Made by a program: the position numbers and the translations under genes. 64,000 nt of DNA from positions 248,001 to 312,000 of the forward strand of contig NZ_JAERTY010000010.1 of NCBI RefSeq assembly GCF_016746095.1, given 5' to 3'. This stretch comes from Sphingobacterium faecale. Lineage in GTDB: Bacteria; Bacteroidota; Bacteroidia; Sphingobacteriales; Sphingobacteriaceae. Each line of letters opens with the position of its first letter. Within the stretch, counting starts at the first letter, position 1. Below are positions 19,203 to 27,482 of the stretch, piece by piece. The notes beneath the pieces were generated by a model, which was not told where the DNA came from, did not search any database, and saw nothing but the letters and a program-made list of their open reading frames with translations.

Positions 19203-21644
19203 TTACAAAATAGACATACGCAGTTTGGTGTAAAATGCCCGTCCAGGTTTCTGTAACCTGAAATTATCATAAACCAACTCGTTGGTAAAATTTCGGGCTT
19301 CTAATGTTAGTCCATATTTATTGTGCCCCCAAGAGTAACTTAACATGGCCGAATGTACATATTGTGTTGGCACATAATTCTTGGTACCTACTGAACCCAT
19401 ATTTGCCCAACTCAAATAAAACCAGTGGGTATATTGATTGGTATAAGTAAACTCCGCTCTAGTTCCTTTCGCAAACAGATTATTCTTACCCAATGAAAAA
19501 TCTAGATTACCATAAACCCAAGGTCTGTTCGGAAGCTGCTGTTTGTATATCGATGATTCAACCTGTTCCGTATCGTCAGTATATCGATTGCTAACTATTG
19601 CTTTATCATAACTAACGTTGAAGCTCATACGAAGAAAATCCTTATAGCCATATTTGGCATCAATCTCAGCACCGTAAAGCTTTGCTCCCTTTATATTCTG
19701 ATACTGAAACTTATTCCCCACGGGTTGCTGCATAAAGTAATTGTCAGCATTCCTCAAAAAACCCGTAACATCGACATTGACAAAATGCACATCATAAATA
19801 AAGGTATTGTAAAACACACCCAGGTTGTAATTATTACTCTGCTCCGGCTTAATGGACTGGTTTGGCAACAAATCCACTCCATCTCCAAAAATATTTGAAA
19901 TCGAAGGTAATCGATATGCTTTCTCGTATGATGCTTTTATGCCTGCATCCTTTTTCAAAAGATAACGTAGAGTAAGTCCATAGCTCGGATAATCTTTGTA
20001 TCCTGTCTGTCTGACAATGTCTCCGCTGATATAATTACCAGAATCATCAAACACTCTTTGATCTACTGTATTGACGATATCTAGGCCATAGTATTTTAGG
20101 AACAAAACGGAACTTAGTCTTTCATCAAGCCACTGTCCCTGCCAAGTCAGGTTTGCGATATGCTTGTTTACGCTCTTCAACAAATCCACCTGTTGTTGAT
20201 CTATTTCGTTAAGCATATCCTTACTCTTCTGACTGTTGGTAGAAAAATTATAGTTCAAACTCACAATCTGAGTTTTACTATCGTTTAGATGGTAGACCCA
20301 GTCAGTCTTTGCGATATAGCTTTTATTATTTACACGCGAATAGCTTTCCTCTCTTGGCCCATCACTCGGTAGATAAGGTGTACCCTGCCAATAATAAGTA
20401 TATCGAGCTGTATCCCTAAGGTCGGTTTGACTATACGAATAGCTTGCGAATGCATCAACGTAAAGATTAGGAGTAAACAGACTTGACTTTCGATACTGGA
20501 GAGTAGGCATAATATAATTATTTTCAGACCAACGTCCGCCATAAACATCATTGATACCAGATCCAAGCTGTAATTGATTTTTATTCTTGGCATAGGTAAC
20601 ACCCAAAAATAACCTATCTGCCCACTTGACATTTTCAAAGCCTCCTTCTACTTTTGCCATCCCTGATGTATAGGCATCGTAAAATCGACGGGCCCGCTCT
20701 GTCTTAACGAGTTTCCGTTGTATCATTCCCGTTTCTTCGTCTGTAAAGATTTTCATTCCTCCTTCCAGATCAACACCATATTTAGGGTTGCTATACATTA
20801 GATAGTTATTATCCGAATGATTAAAAAATGCATCGCCTTTAATCATAAGACCAGTTTTCACATCTCTTGTCGTCGCTATAACAGAAGCTTGATGTGTATT
20901 AAAAGATCCATAACCATAACTAAAATCAAAGAACTGACGATTACGCCGTTTTGTAATAATATTTACAGCGCCTCCCAATACATCTGTTGTCAGATAAGCA
21001 GGTACAACACCTTTATAAACTTCGACACGATCCACTAAATTAACCGGAATGTTATTTAAGGTCATTGAACTTCCAAAATTTTCCATAGGGATACCGTCAA
21101 TAAATATTTTTGCGTCAAGACCATTTATTTTGAAGGCAAACGACGATCCAAGCCCGCCATTTTCCCGGATCGTGACCCCAGGTGCACGCTTTAAAACTTG
21201 ATTAAGATCAGCAACCTTGCCGCTATGCTCATTCATATCGATGACATTTACGGCAAAACCCGATTGCTTAATCTCCGTAATCTTTCTCTGGTTGGAGGAT
21301 TGACCCAGGACCTGCACCTCTTCTATCTCGCCTTTTCTTACATGTAGTTCAATATCTAACTTAGATTCTCGATCCGCCTGTAATACTAATGTATGCGTCC
21401 GACTTATAAAGCCTACTGCTGAAACCACTACTTCAGCAGTAGATCCTTGTATACCTTCTAATCTATAGAAACCATCTATCTCGGAAAAAGATACCTTAGA
21501 TTGATTTTTCAAACTGACATTTGCTCCCTGTACAGGTTTACCAAACACGTCCCTGATATACCCCGACACACGCCCATTAATTTGAGCATCTAAACTTGTT
21601 ACTAATAAAAAAGTAAATAGTACAAAAACACATGTTGACTTCAA
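19203..21644 (-). CDS. xusA: TonB-dependent siderophore receptor, XusA-like
   Basis: 813 aa. Signal peptide (about 1-20), CarboxypepD_reg-like domain (about 22-105; GYIRDVFGKPVQGANVSLKN), plug (about 125-235; RAPGVTIRENGGLGSSFAFKI, VEVYKGVVPAYLTTDVLGGAVNI), then a 22-strand type barrel ending in aromatic-rich strands. No STN signalling domain is visible before the plug, although a sigma/anti-sigma pair sits upstream. It imports ferric siderophore across the outer membrane. Confidence 0.9.
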   Translation of the reverse strand: MKSTCVFVLFTFLLVTSLDAQINGRVSGYIRDVFGKPVQGANVSLKNQSKVSFSEIDGFYRLEGIQGSTAEVVVSAVGFISRTHTLVLQADRESKLDIELHVRKGEIEEVQVLGQSSNQRKITEIKQSGFAVNVIDMNEHSGKVADLNQVLKRAPGVTIRENGGLGSSFAFKINGLDAKIFIDGIPMENFGSSMTLNNIPVNLVDRVEVYKGVVPAYLTTDVLGGAVNIITKRRNRQFFDFSYGYGSFNTHQASVIATTRDVKTGLMIKGDAFFNHSDNNYLMYSNPKYGVDLEGGMKIFTDEETGMIQRKLVKTERARRFYDAYTSGMAKVEGGFENVKWADRLFLGVTYAKNKNQLQLGSGINDVYGGRWSENNYIMPTLQYRKSSLFTPNLYVDAFASYSYSQTDLRDTARYTYYWQGTPYLPSDGPREESYSRVNNKSYIAKTDWVYHLNDSKTQIVSLNYNFSTNSQKSKDMLNEIDQQQVDLLKSVNKHIANLTWQGQWLDERLSSVLFLKYYGLDIVNTVDQRVFDDSGNYISGDIVRQTGYKDYPSYGLTLRYLLKKDAGIKASYEKAYRLPSISNIFGDGVDLLPNQSIKPEQSNNYNLGVFYNTFIYDVHFVNVDVTGFLRNADNYFMQQPVGNKFQYQNIKGAKLYGAEIDAKYGYKDFLRMSFNVSYDKAIVSNRYTDDTEQVESSIYKQQLPNRPWVYGNLDFSLGKNNLFAKGTRAEFTYTNQYTHWFYLSWANMGSVGTKNYVPTQYVHSAMLSYSWGHNKYGLTLEARNFTNELVYDNFRLQKPGRAFYTKLRMSIL

Positions 21645-21728
21645 AATCTCTTTATTTAGATTAATTATACATAGGTATGTAGCCTATGTATCCTTAAACC
21701 GAAGCTGAGAAATAAAAAAAAGTGTATT

Positions 21729-22937
21729 CTATTTGAGAAAATCGAGGCGAAGTATGTAATCTGCTGTCGATGAAGCAGAAAAAACATTCTCCGTTTTTCC
21801 ATGAGCAGGAGTATAGCGCCATATTTCATGTTTATTACTTTCATTGTCAATACCAAAGTAGACATAATCACCTTGGACCAAAACATTTTCCTTACGGGTG
21901 CCTTTGTCCAAAGGTATATTAATCTTCTCTAGCTTTTTCGTAGCGAGATCTACGAGATAATACTCAAACTGAAAGACAGAGTGGTGGTTTGAAAAGTCAG
22001 TATATAGTTCATGTTGTTCACTTCTTATGATTGCTTTTTGCCCACCTACATACCAAAAACCGTATGCATGGTTAAGAATAGTCTTAGAAACATCTAACAT
22101 ATAAGAAGTATCAACCTGCTGTGAGCCTGCTTTCCTACGGAATATTGCAGTTGGTTTTGATAGGCTATTACCTAACGCTACGCCGGGACAACTCATGAAA
22201 TAAAAATCTCCCTGATCATCACGGGCGCTGTAGCTTTGTACCGTATTCACACCACCAGGATAAGAGGATCGGGTATCCTTTTGTAAATTCAAGACAGCTA
22301 ATGAAGAGAAATCAAGCGTTGCATAATACATCGTATCTGATGTAGTGTAATCGTCTGCAGTCAGAAACTTCGAATAACAATAGGCTACCCATAGCTTATC
22401 ATCGACAAAGTCAACTACCCCAATACTCAAAAGGTTAAAATCTGCTACCGATGAGGGGAGTGGCAGGGCCTCCTCCCGTATGAGGGTAAAATTCTTGGTA
22501 TCTACCACATACATGCGAGCATGAGCTGTAGTTTTCTTCTCTACTGTAAAAAGTAACAGGGTATCCGTATCGTTCTTCCAAAGGTAATTTTCTAGATACC
22601 CATCCTTGAATAAAATAGAATCAGTAGCGATCATCTGATGATTGCTGTCAAGCTGATAACGGATGAAATAATCATTTTTCTCTTTAAAATGATAAAAGGC
22701 TCCCTTTTTTTGTATATATTCTCGTGTAAACTCTTTAGAAGGCACTTCAATCTCGACGCTTTCACCCGTACGCTGTAAGCTATCCAACAGCACGAAAGTG
22801 TTTGATCCATCTTCATTCAAAAGGTATAAAGCATATTCAGGGAAAAAGCTTGTTGAAGTATCTGGAGATGTACAAGAAAAAAGCAATCCTAAAACAGATA
22901 ACAAACCGATATATAAAGAAGTAAAAAAAAGCTTCAT
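21729..22937 (-). CDS. Second XusB/DUF4374-like lipoprotein
   Basis: 402 aa with a lipoprotein signal ending LLFSC. Several blocks resemble the XusB-like protein downstream, for example GGVNTVQSYSARDDQGDFYFMSC followed by an arginine-containing strand and a TSYMLDVSK segment, suggesting a divergent eight-bladed propeller. It has no CKDD after the lipobox (CTSPD), so it may stay periplasmic. It sits between the anti-sigma gene (6 nt) and xusA (84 nt). Possible roles are a second siderophore binder or a sensor for the anti-sigma factor. Family assignment is by eye. Confidence 0.7.
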   Translation of the reverse strand: MKLFFTSLYIGLLSVLGLLFSCTSPDTSTSFFPEYALYLLNEDGSNTFVLLDSLQRTGESVEIEVPSKEFTREYIQKKGAFYHFKEKNDYFIRYQLDSNHQMIATDSILFKDGYLENYLWKNDTDTLLLFTVEKKTTAHARMYVVDTKNFTLIREEALPLPSSVADFNLLSIGVVDFVDDKLWVAYCYSKFLTADDYTTSDTMYYATLDFSSLAVLNLQKDTRSSYPGGVNTVQSYSARDDQGDFYFMSCPGVALGNSLSKPTAIFRRKAGSQQVDTSYMLDVSKTILNHAYGFWYVGGQKAIIRSEQHELYTDFSNHHSVFQFEYYLVDLATKKLEKINIPLDKGTRKENVLVQGDYVYFGIDNESNKHEIWRYTPAHGKTENVFSASSTADYILRLDFLK

Positions 22938-22943
22938 GAATAG

Positions 22944-23588
22944 TTAGGAAATATGAAATTGTTGCTTAATTCTACGTTGCATAACCGGTGGCAAAAAGAT
23001 CATTTCTCGTTTTGACAAAATAATGAGCTTTTTTTCTTCCTCACGCTCCGAAACGAAATAAACTTCTCCCTGTTTAAAATTAAAAGACCGATTACTCCGT
23101 CCATCCTGCAGAACAAAATCACGCTTAGGCCTTAGCATAATATTTCCTGTCAAAGAGATATTTCCTGACTCAAAGTCAATATTGGCTTCACTATTAGGGC
23201 TCAGCATAACATCAAAATGATCTTTAGAAAAAGAAATCACACTTGGTTCAGCATTGGCCGCCTGAAATACAGTAAAGTCTTTCCTAGGCTGGTAAAAACA
23301 GTGATAGCCTCCTATTATCATAATGAAGCAGGCTGCAGCTGCAGTCCACCAATATCTCTTTATAGTAGATATACGAGGGGGCGATATCAGCGTCTGAACT
23401 ATTGATGGAGTAGCGACAGCTGAAGAAATATCTGCCCACATTCCATCCTTTATAGTTTCGTCAACATCCTTCTTTAGATCTAAATCCCCCCAATCCTCAG
23501 CATTTAACCAAGCTTGGACAGTAGCAAGCTCTTCGTCATTACACTGACCAAGTTCATGTTTTTCTAAAAGAGACTTACTGATATCCAT
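22944..23588 (-). CDS. FecR-like anti-sigma factor, short form
   Basis: 214 aa. An N-terminal cytoplasmic part (1-85; acidic, ends before a basic IKRYWW) precedes one membrane helix (about 86-105). The periplasmic part (about 110-214) has only a weak FecR-like pattern: SPNSEANIDFESGNISLTGNIMLRPKRDFVL recalls the FecR box LpdGSxVxLnagSxlxyp...RxVxLxGEa. The tail is basic. It is shorter than typical Bacteroidota FecR proteins (about 330-390 aa). Its position immediately after an ECF sigma gene supports anti-sigma function. Confidence 0.75.
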   Translation of the reverse strand: MDISKSLLEKHELGQCNDEELATVQAWLNAEDWGDLDLKKDVDETIKDGMWADISSAVATPSIVQTLISPPRISTIKRYWWTAAAACFIMIIGGYHCFYQPRKDFTVFQAANAEPSVISFSKDHFDVMLSPNSEANIDFESGNISLTGNIMLRPKRDFVLQDGRSNRSFNFKQGEVYFVSEREEEKKLIILSKREMIFLPPVMQRRIKQQFHIS

Positions 23589-23649
23589 TTTTACCTTATA
23601 TGCAAAAATACAAAATATAAAACTATCCTGTTAATTATCTATTGAGCTA

Positions 23650-24192
23650 TCAATCCTGATCTACAAGGTTAGTTCGCAATACAAACAAAGCTTTACTGAT
23701 ATGATATTCTACAGCACGTTCAGAAATAAGAAGCGTCTGCGCTATTTCCTTATTCGTTAACCCTTGCTCTCTGCTCATTTTAAACACATTTTTGCATTGC
23801 TTAGGCAAGCCCTCAACGATGGTATTCAATTTAGACGCCAATTCCTTAACCTGCAGCTGTTCATCTTCATACATAACCTGAGATTGAGTCTGTATCACAT
23901 CATGGTGACGTTGCCGCGTACATTTATTCCTAATATGCTCCAACGACTTCAATTTAACAGATCTTAACAGGTACCTTTCAACATCCTTTATGTTTAGCGT
24001 CTCTTTTCGTTCCCACAACGATTTAAAAACATCCTGAACAATCTCTTTCGCTTCATCCTCATCTTCCATGGTTTTTAATGCAAATACATACAACCTTTTC
24101 CAGTATTGCTGAAAAAGAAGTTCAAATGTCTCTGCATTGATTGATATACTTGTATTGCTATGAGGGGATTCCAAATCATCGCAAATATACAT
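23650..24192 (-). CDS. ECF RNA polymerase sigma factor
   Basis: 180 aa. Sigma-70 region 2 at about 20-90 (ELLFQQYWKRLYVFALKTM, DEAKEIVQDVFKSLWERK) and region 4 at about 120-175 (LPKQCKNVFKMSREQGLTNKEIAQ, ISERAVEYHISKAL). It belongs to the Bacteroidota FecI-like ECF group. It lies 26 nt after a small winged-helix gene and 61 nt before the anti-sigma gene. It probably drives this operon under iron limitation. Confidence 0.93.
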   Translation of the reverse strand: MYICDDLESPHSNTSISINAETFELLFQQYWKRLYVFALKTMEDEDEAKEIVQDVFKSLWERKETLNIKDVERYLLRSVKLKSLEHIRNKCTRQRHHDVIQTQSQVMYEDEQLQVKELASKLNTIVEGLPKQCKNVFKMSREQGLTNKEIAQTLLISERAVEYHISKALFVLRTNLVDQD

Positions 24193-24218
24193 TTATTTAG
24201 ATTTATTATAAATAATAT

Positions 24219-24458
24219 TTACGATTCGATCTCGTTATCGCCCCATCCCCTGCTGATCTTGAAATATCTTCTTCGCTCAGATGGTCGCTCTTCACTTACA
24301 ATTACTCCCTTTTTTTTCAAGGTCCGCACGCTATGATATACTGCTGCATAGCTATAACATTTACTTGCTGGATTCAGCAATAAAAAAATCTCCTCTACAT
24401 CCATAAAGATGTCTTTCTCTTGCAACAATGCGATCACTGCTTTTTCTGTTTTACTCAT
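24219..24458 (-). CDS. Small winged-helix protein resembling only the DNA-binding half of Fur
   Basis: 79 aa. The order helix - DVEEIFLLLN - YSYAAVYHSVRTLKKKGVI - basic wing (EERPSERRRYFK) follows the Fur N-terminal domain, where E. coli Fur has AEDLYKRL and ATVYRVLNQFDDAGIV. The C-terminal metal-binding and dimerisation half of Fur is absent, with a clean stop. It sits between an outer-membrane receptor gene and an ECF sigma gene in an iron operon. Alternatives are a BlaI/MarR-like winged helix. Function as an iron-linked regulator is inferred. Confidence 0.7.
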   Translation of the reverse strand: MSKTEKAVIALLQEKDIFMDVEEIFLLLNPASKCYSYAAVYHSVRTLKKKGVIVSEERPSERRRYFKISRGWGDNEIES

Positions 24459-24485
24459 AATCTACCGAATTTTCATCCTTATATA

Positions 24486-26831
24486 TTACGCTCCAAAGCG
24501 ATAGCTAAGGGACAACAAAACCTTTCTATTATCTGGATAGCTCGAGTGGCTCAATACCAGATTGTCATACCTACTTGTTAATCGAGGATTCCCGTTCCGG
24601 ATGAGACCATTAACCGCTAACTTTATCATGGTCCGATCTCCTAGTAGCTTCTTTTCGACACCAAAATCTACTCCATATGTAGCTTCCTTTCTCTGCACTC
24701 CTGTCGTCACCCCTGAGTTATAGTAGCCCAATACTTCGGATCTTATCCCCCATTTCAACTGCAGCGTATGCTTTGAGTTGAAAGACCAACTCGAGCCCTT
24801 CGAATCTAAGTCGATAGCATCCACCTCACCTATATACTCATTATGAAATACATTAACATAATGACTTCCCGACCACCATGAGACAAATGAACTATTGTAC
24901 ATCACACTTGCACTATAGTTAATAAAACGCCCTATATTCTCTGGTGTACTGAATGTGACATTTTCATCCTTTGCGGCCCTAGTAATCCATGTGATCACAT
25001 TCTTGCCATAACTGCTCGATAATGTTGTAAACAACTTGTTTTTGAATCCATGTCCAACTTCGACGGTATAGCTCCGTTCCGATTCTAAATCAGCATTTCC
25101 TTCATAATAGGAAAAAGCATTTTCATAGACCCGAAAGACATTTACATCGTGATCACCTGGTCGTTCAATACGACTTCCAAAAGAGGTCCGTAGAAAATTA
25201 TTGGAATTGAAATTATATAATGCAAAGGCGTTAGGAAATAAATCCATATAATTATTCCGGTTTTTCTTCCCTAAAGTTTTCTGCACAGTCTCTATATAAG
25301 CATATTCACCACGCAGCCCCGCTTGATATTCAAACTTGCCACTTTTTCCGGAATAGATAAAATAAGCAGCCTGTACATGCTGTGTATATTGAAAATTATT
25401 TGAGCTATTATTATCCAGCGCCCACTTATCGTGGACAAGGGTATCATTCTGGACACTATTATCGATAAAAAAATGGGTGAACTTATAACCCAATTCTAAC
25501 TTAGAATTAGTATAAGGCTTACTATAGTCCATCCGGGCAGTGTAGGTCGTATTACTTAAGTCCTGAACATTCTTCCTCGCCGATATTCTTTCTACCGCTC
25601 CTGTCCCATCTAAAAATTGCGTACGGTACATATTGTCATATTTATTCGTATGCGGTGCATAATCCAGATTTACCTTTAGGAAATGTTCATCTCCAGCGTA
25701 TTTCTTATTGTAATTAACGTTAAACGTAAGATTATTATACCCCTCATCGAATGTATTTGAAGTTCGTGCATCAGTAGTTACACCAACGGTCTCAGTTCGT
25801 GTGTCGACAACTGAGTTTGAAATAAATGTTCCCTTAATCCAATTAATGCTTGCTTCTAGGGTAGTATTCGTATCAATTTCGAAGGTAGCTCCGGTACGCA
25901 AACTATGATACCGACCAGGGTCTAGCCTCGTTTCTTCTTTCTGGGTTTGGACTCGAGCCAACTCACCATTACTATAAAACCTATTCTCGGTGACGCTATG
26001 CTGCTTAGACTCCTCTCTCCCTACCGATGCATTGACAAAGGTATTAAGCCTATCGTTTTTAAAGTGAAACCCACCACCCATACTTCCCTCTGGCTTACGT
26101 GCCTGTCCTGCACGGGCAAAAACATCACCGCCAAAACCTAACCTGCGATTTCTCTTGGTTACAATATTAATTGAACCAGCTGTACCAGAAGCATCCTCTT
26201 TTGATGAAGGATTCGCCATCAGTTCCAATTTAGCAATATCAGAAGCCTGCATACCGCGTAATAGGGCGGCAAGCTGCGCGCCAGAAAGGTAGATATCTCT
26301 TCCATCTATTTTCACTTTCGCACCAGTCCTCCCCTGAATGGAAAAATTGCCTTTACCATCAGAAACAATACCTGGAGTCTTTTCAAGAAGCTCTAACACA
26401 TTGTTACCTTCACTGACTACACTTTCCGCCACATCAACAACCATCTTGTCTATATACTGCCGAACAGCTGGAGCCTTTCCTCTTACAGAAATAGCCTCTA
26501 GTTCTACAGACTGATGTATAAGCATAGCGGGAATAGCTGTGGCCTTATCCCCCGAAAGCAACCTATAATTCTTACTCAATAAGGTCTCATAACCAATATG
26601 CGAATAACGTAGTGTGTAGTCTCCAGCCTTATTCAAGTTAAAAGAGAAGGCGCCATCTTCTGTAGTCTTGCGTTCCATAAAAATAGACGAGTCTGGCAAA
26701 GACAATAATTGTACATTCACTTGGTCCAAAGCCTTTCCCTGAAGAGAATAGACCTTTCCTGATAAAGAAATCTGAGCCGTTAGTCTCGAAGAACAGATAA
26801 AGAATAAAATAAATAAAAAATAAAGCCTCAT
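24486..26831 (-). CDS. Outer-membrane TonB-dependent receptor family protein (OMP_b-brl_3 type)
   Basis: 781 aa. Signal peptide 1-19, CarboxypepD_reg-like domain (about 20-105; SGKVYSLQGKALDQVNVQLLS), plug (about 120-225; LELLEKTPGIVSDGKGNFSIQGR, SSKEDASGTAGSINIVTKRN), then a barrel of the OMP_b-brl_3 family. These receptors often occur in iron or cofactor uptake loci; the substrate is unknown. It is the first gene of the eight-gene minus-strand operon (27 nt to the next gene). Confidence 0.87.
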   Translation of the reverse strand: MRLYFLFILFFICSSRLTAQISLSGKVYSLQGKALDQVNVQLLSLPDSSIFMERKTTEDGAFSFNLNKAGDYTLRYSHIGYETLLSKNYRLLSGDKATAIPAMLIHQSVELEAISVRGKAPAVRQYIDKMVVDVAESVVSEGNNVLELLEKTPGIVSDGKGNFSIQGRTGAKVKIDGRDIYLSGAQLAALLRGMQASDIAKLELMANPSSKEDASGTAGSINIVTKRNRRLGFGGDVFARAGQARKPEGSMGGGFHFKNDRLNTFVNASVGREESKQHSVTENRFYSNGELARVQTQKEETRLDPGRYHSLRTGATFEIDTNTTLEASINWIKGTFISNSVVDTRTETVGVTTDARTSNTFDEGYNNLTFNVNYNKKYAGDEHFLKVNLDYAPHTNKYDNMYRTQFLDGTGAVERISARKNVQDLSNTTYTARMDYSKPYTNSKLELGYKFTHFFIDNSVQNDTLVHDKWALDNNSSNNFQYTQHVQAAYFIYSGKSGKFEYQAGLRGEYAYIETVQKTLGKKNRNNYMDLFPNAFALYNFNSNNFLRTSFGSRIERPGDHDVNVFRVYENAFSYYEGNADLESERSYTVEVGHGFKNKLFTTLSSSYGKNVITWITRAAKDENVTFSTPENIGRFINYSASVMYNSSFVSWWSGSHYVNVFHNEYIGEVDAIDLDSKGSSWSFNSKHTLQLKWGIRSEVLGYYNSGVTTGVQRKEATYGVDFGVEKKLLGDRTMIKLAVNGLIRNGNPRLTSRYDNLVLSHSSYPDNRKVLLSLSYRFGA

Positions 26832-27031
26832 GTAGCAAACTAATAGTCCTAAATTAGACTGAGTATAAATTAACTGTTTACTTATAAGTTGCCCAACAAC
26901 AGCTTTCCCGAACCTTATTATAAATTATTACCGTAGAAATGTAGAGTGTTTGTTATTACGAGTGGAATGACCTGCTTTGCGGAATAAAGAATGTAGACGA
27001 TAAACATAAAAACTCAAAATTGGTCTATAGC

Positions 27032-27058
27032 AAAAAAGCATCAGTAAACTGATGCTTT
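27032..27058 (-). terminator. Intrinsic terminator after tRNA-Val(GAC)
   Basis: An 11-bp stem (27035-27045 with 27048-27058) with a T-run on the minus strand (27032-27037). It ends the tRNA transcript. Confidence 0.82.
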
Positions 27059-27066
27059 AAAAATCG

Positions 27067-27141
27067 TGGGAATTACTGGGCTCGAACCAGTGACCCCTAC
27101 CTTGTCGAGGTAGTGCTCTAAACCAACTGAGCTAAACTCCC
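27067..27141 (-). tRNA. tRNA-Val(GAC) with an unusual C33
   Basis: 75 nt cloverleaf on the minus strand: acceptor GGGAGTT/AATTCCC with discriminator A, D-stem GCTC/GAGC, anticodon stem CTACC/GGTAG and T-arm ACTGG-TTCGAGC-CCAGT. The anticodon loop reads TCGACAA, so the anticodon is GAC and position 33 is C instead of the nearly universal U. CCA is not encoded. A strong terminator hairpin lies directly 5' of it. Confidence 0.88.
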
Positions 27142-27144
27142 GGT

Positions 27145-27172
27145 AAAAAAAAAGCATCAATTACTTGATGCT
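27145..27172 (-). terminator. Intrinsic terminator between two tRNA-Val genes
   Basis: An 8-bp stem (27153-27160 with 27165-27172), 4-nt loop, followed on the minus strand by a nine-T run (27153-27145). It should end the transcript of the two upstream tRNA-Val(TAC) genes, 3 nt before tRNA-Val(GAC) begins. Confidence 0.82.
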
Positions 27173-27177
27173 CTGTG

Positions 27178-27252
27178 TGGAGGATACTGGGTTCGAACCA
27201 GTGACCCCCTGCTTGTAAGGCAGGTGCTCTGAACCAGCTGAGCTAATCCTCC
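27178..27252 (-). tRNA. tRNA-Val(TAC)
   Basis: 75 nt, acceptor GGAGGAT/ATCCTCC, D-stem GCTC/GAGC, anticodon stem CCTGC/GCAGG with loop CTTACAA (anticodon TAC, normal U33), T-arm ACTGG-TTCGAAC-CCAGT, discriminator A, no encoded CCA. Confidence 0.95.
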
Positions 27253-27262
27253 GAGGCTTTGG

Positions 27263-27337
27263 TGGAGAATACTGGGTTCGAACCAGTGACCCCCTGCTTG
27301 TAAGGCAGGTGCTCTGAACCAGCTGAGCTAATTCTCC
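27263..27337 (-). tRNA. tRNA-Val(TAC), second copy
   Basis: 75 nt and nearly identical to its neighbour. The acceptor is GGAGAAT/ATTCTCC, with two paired changes keeping the stem. The anticodon loop CTTACAA gives TAC. The two genes are 10 nt apart and look like a tandem duplication, with this copy first on the transcript. Confidence 0.95.
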
Positions 27338-27482
27338 ATTATATTATTTCTCTTTTAAGAACTACACAATCCCTTTCGTTGATTGCGTGTGCAAATATAG
27401 GTCTAAATTTCTATTTTCAAAATATTTAACAAACATTTTTCAACCACTAAAACACAATATACTATAATACAATTAGATAAAT

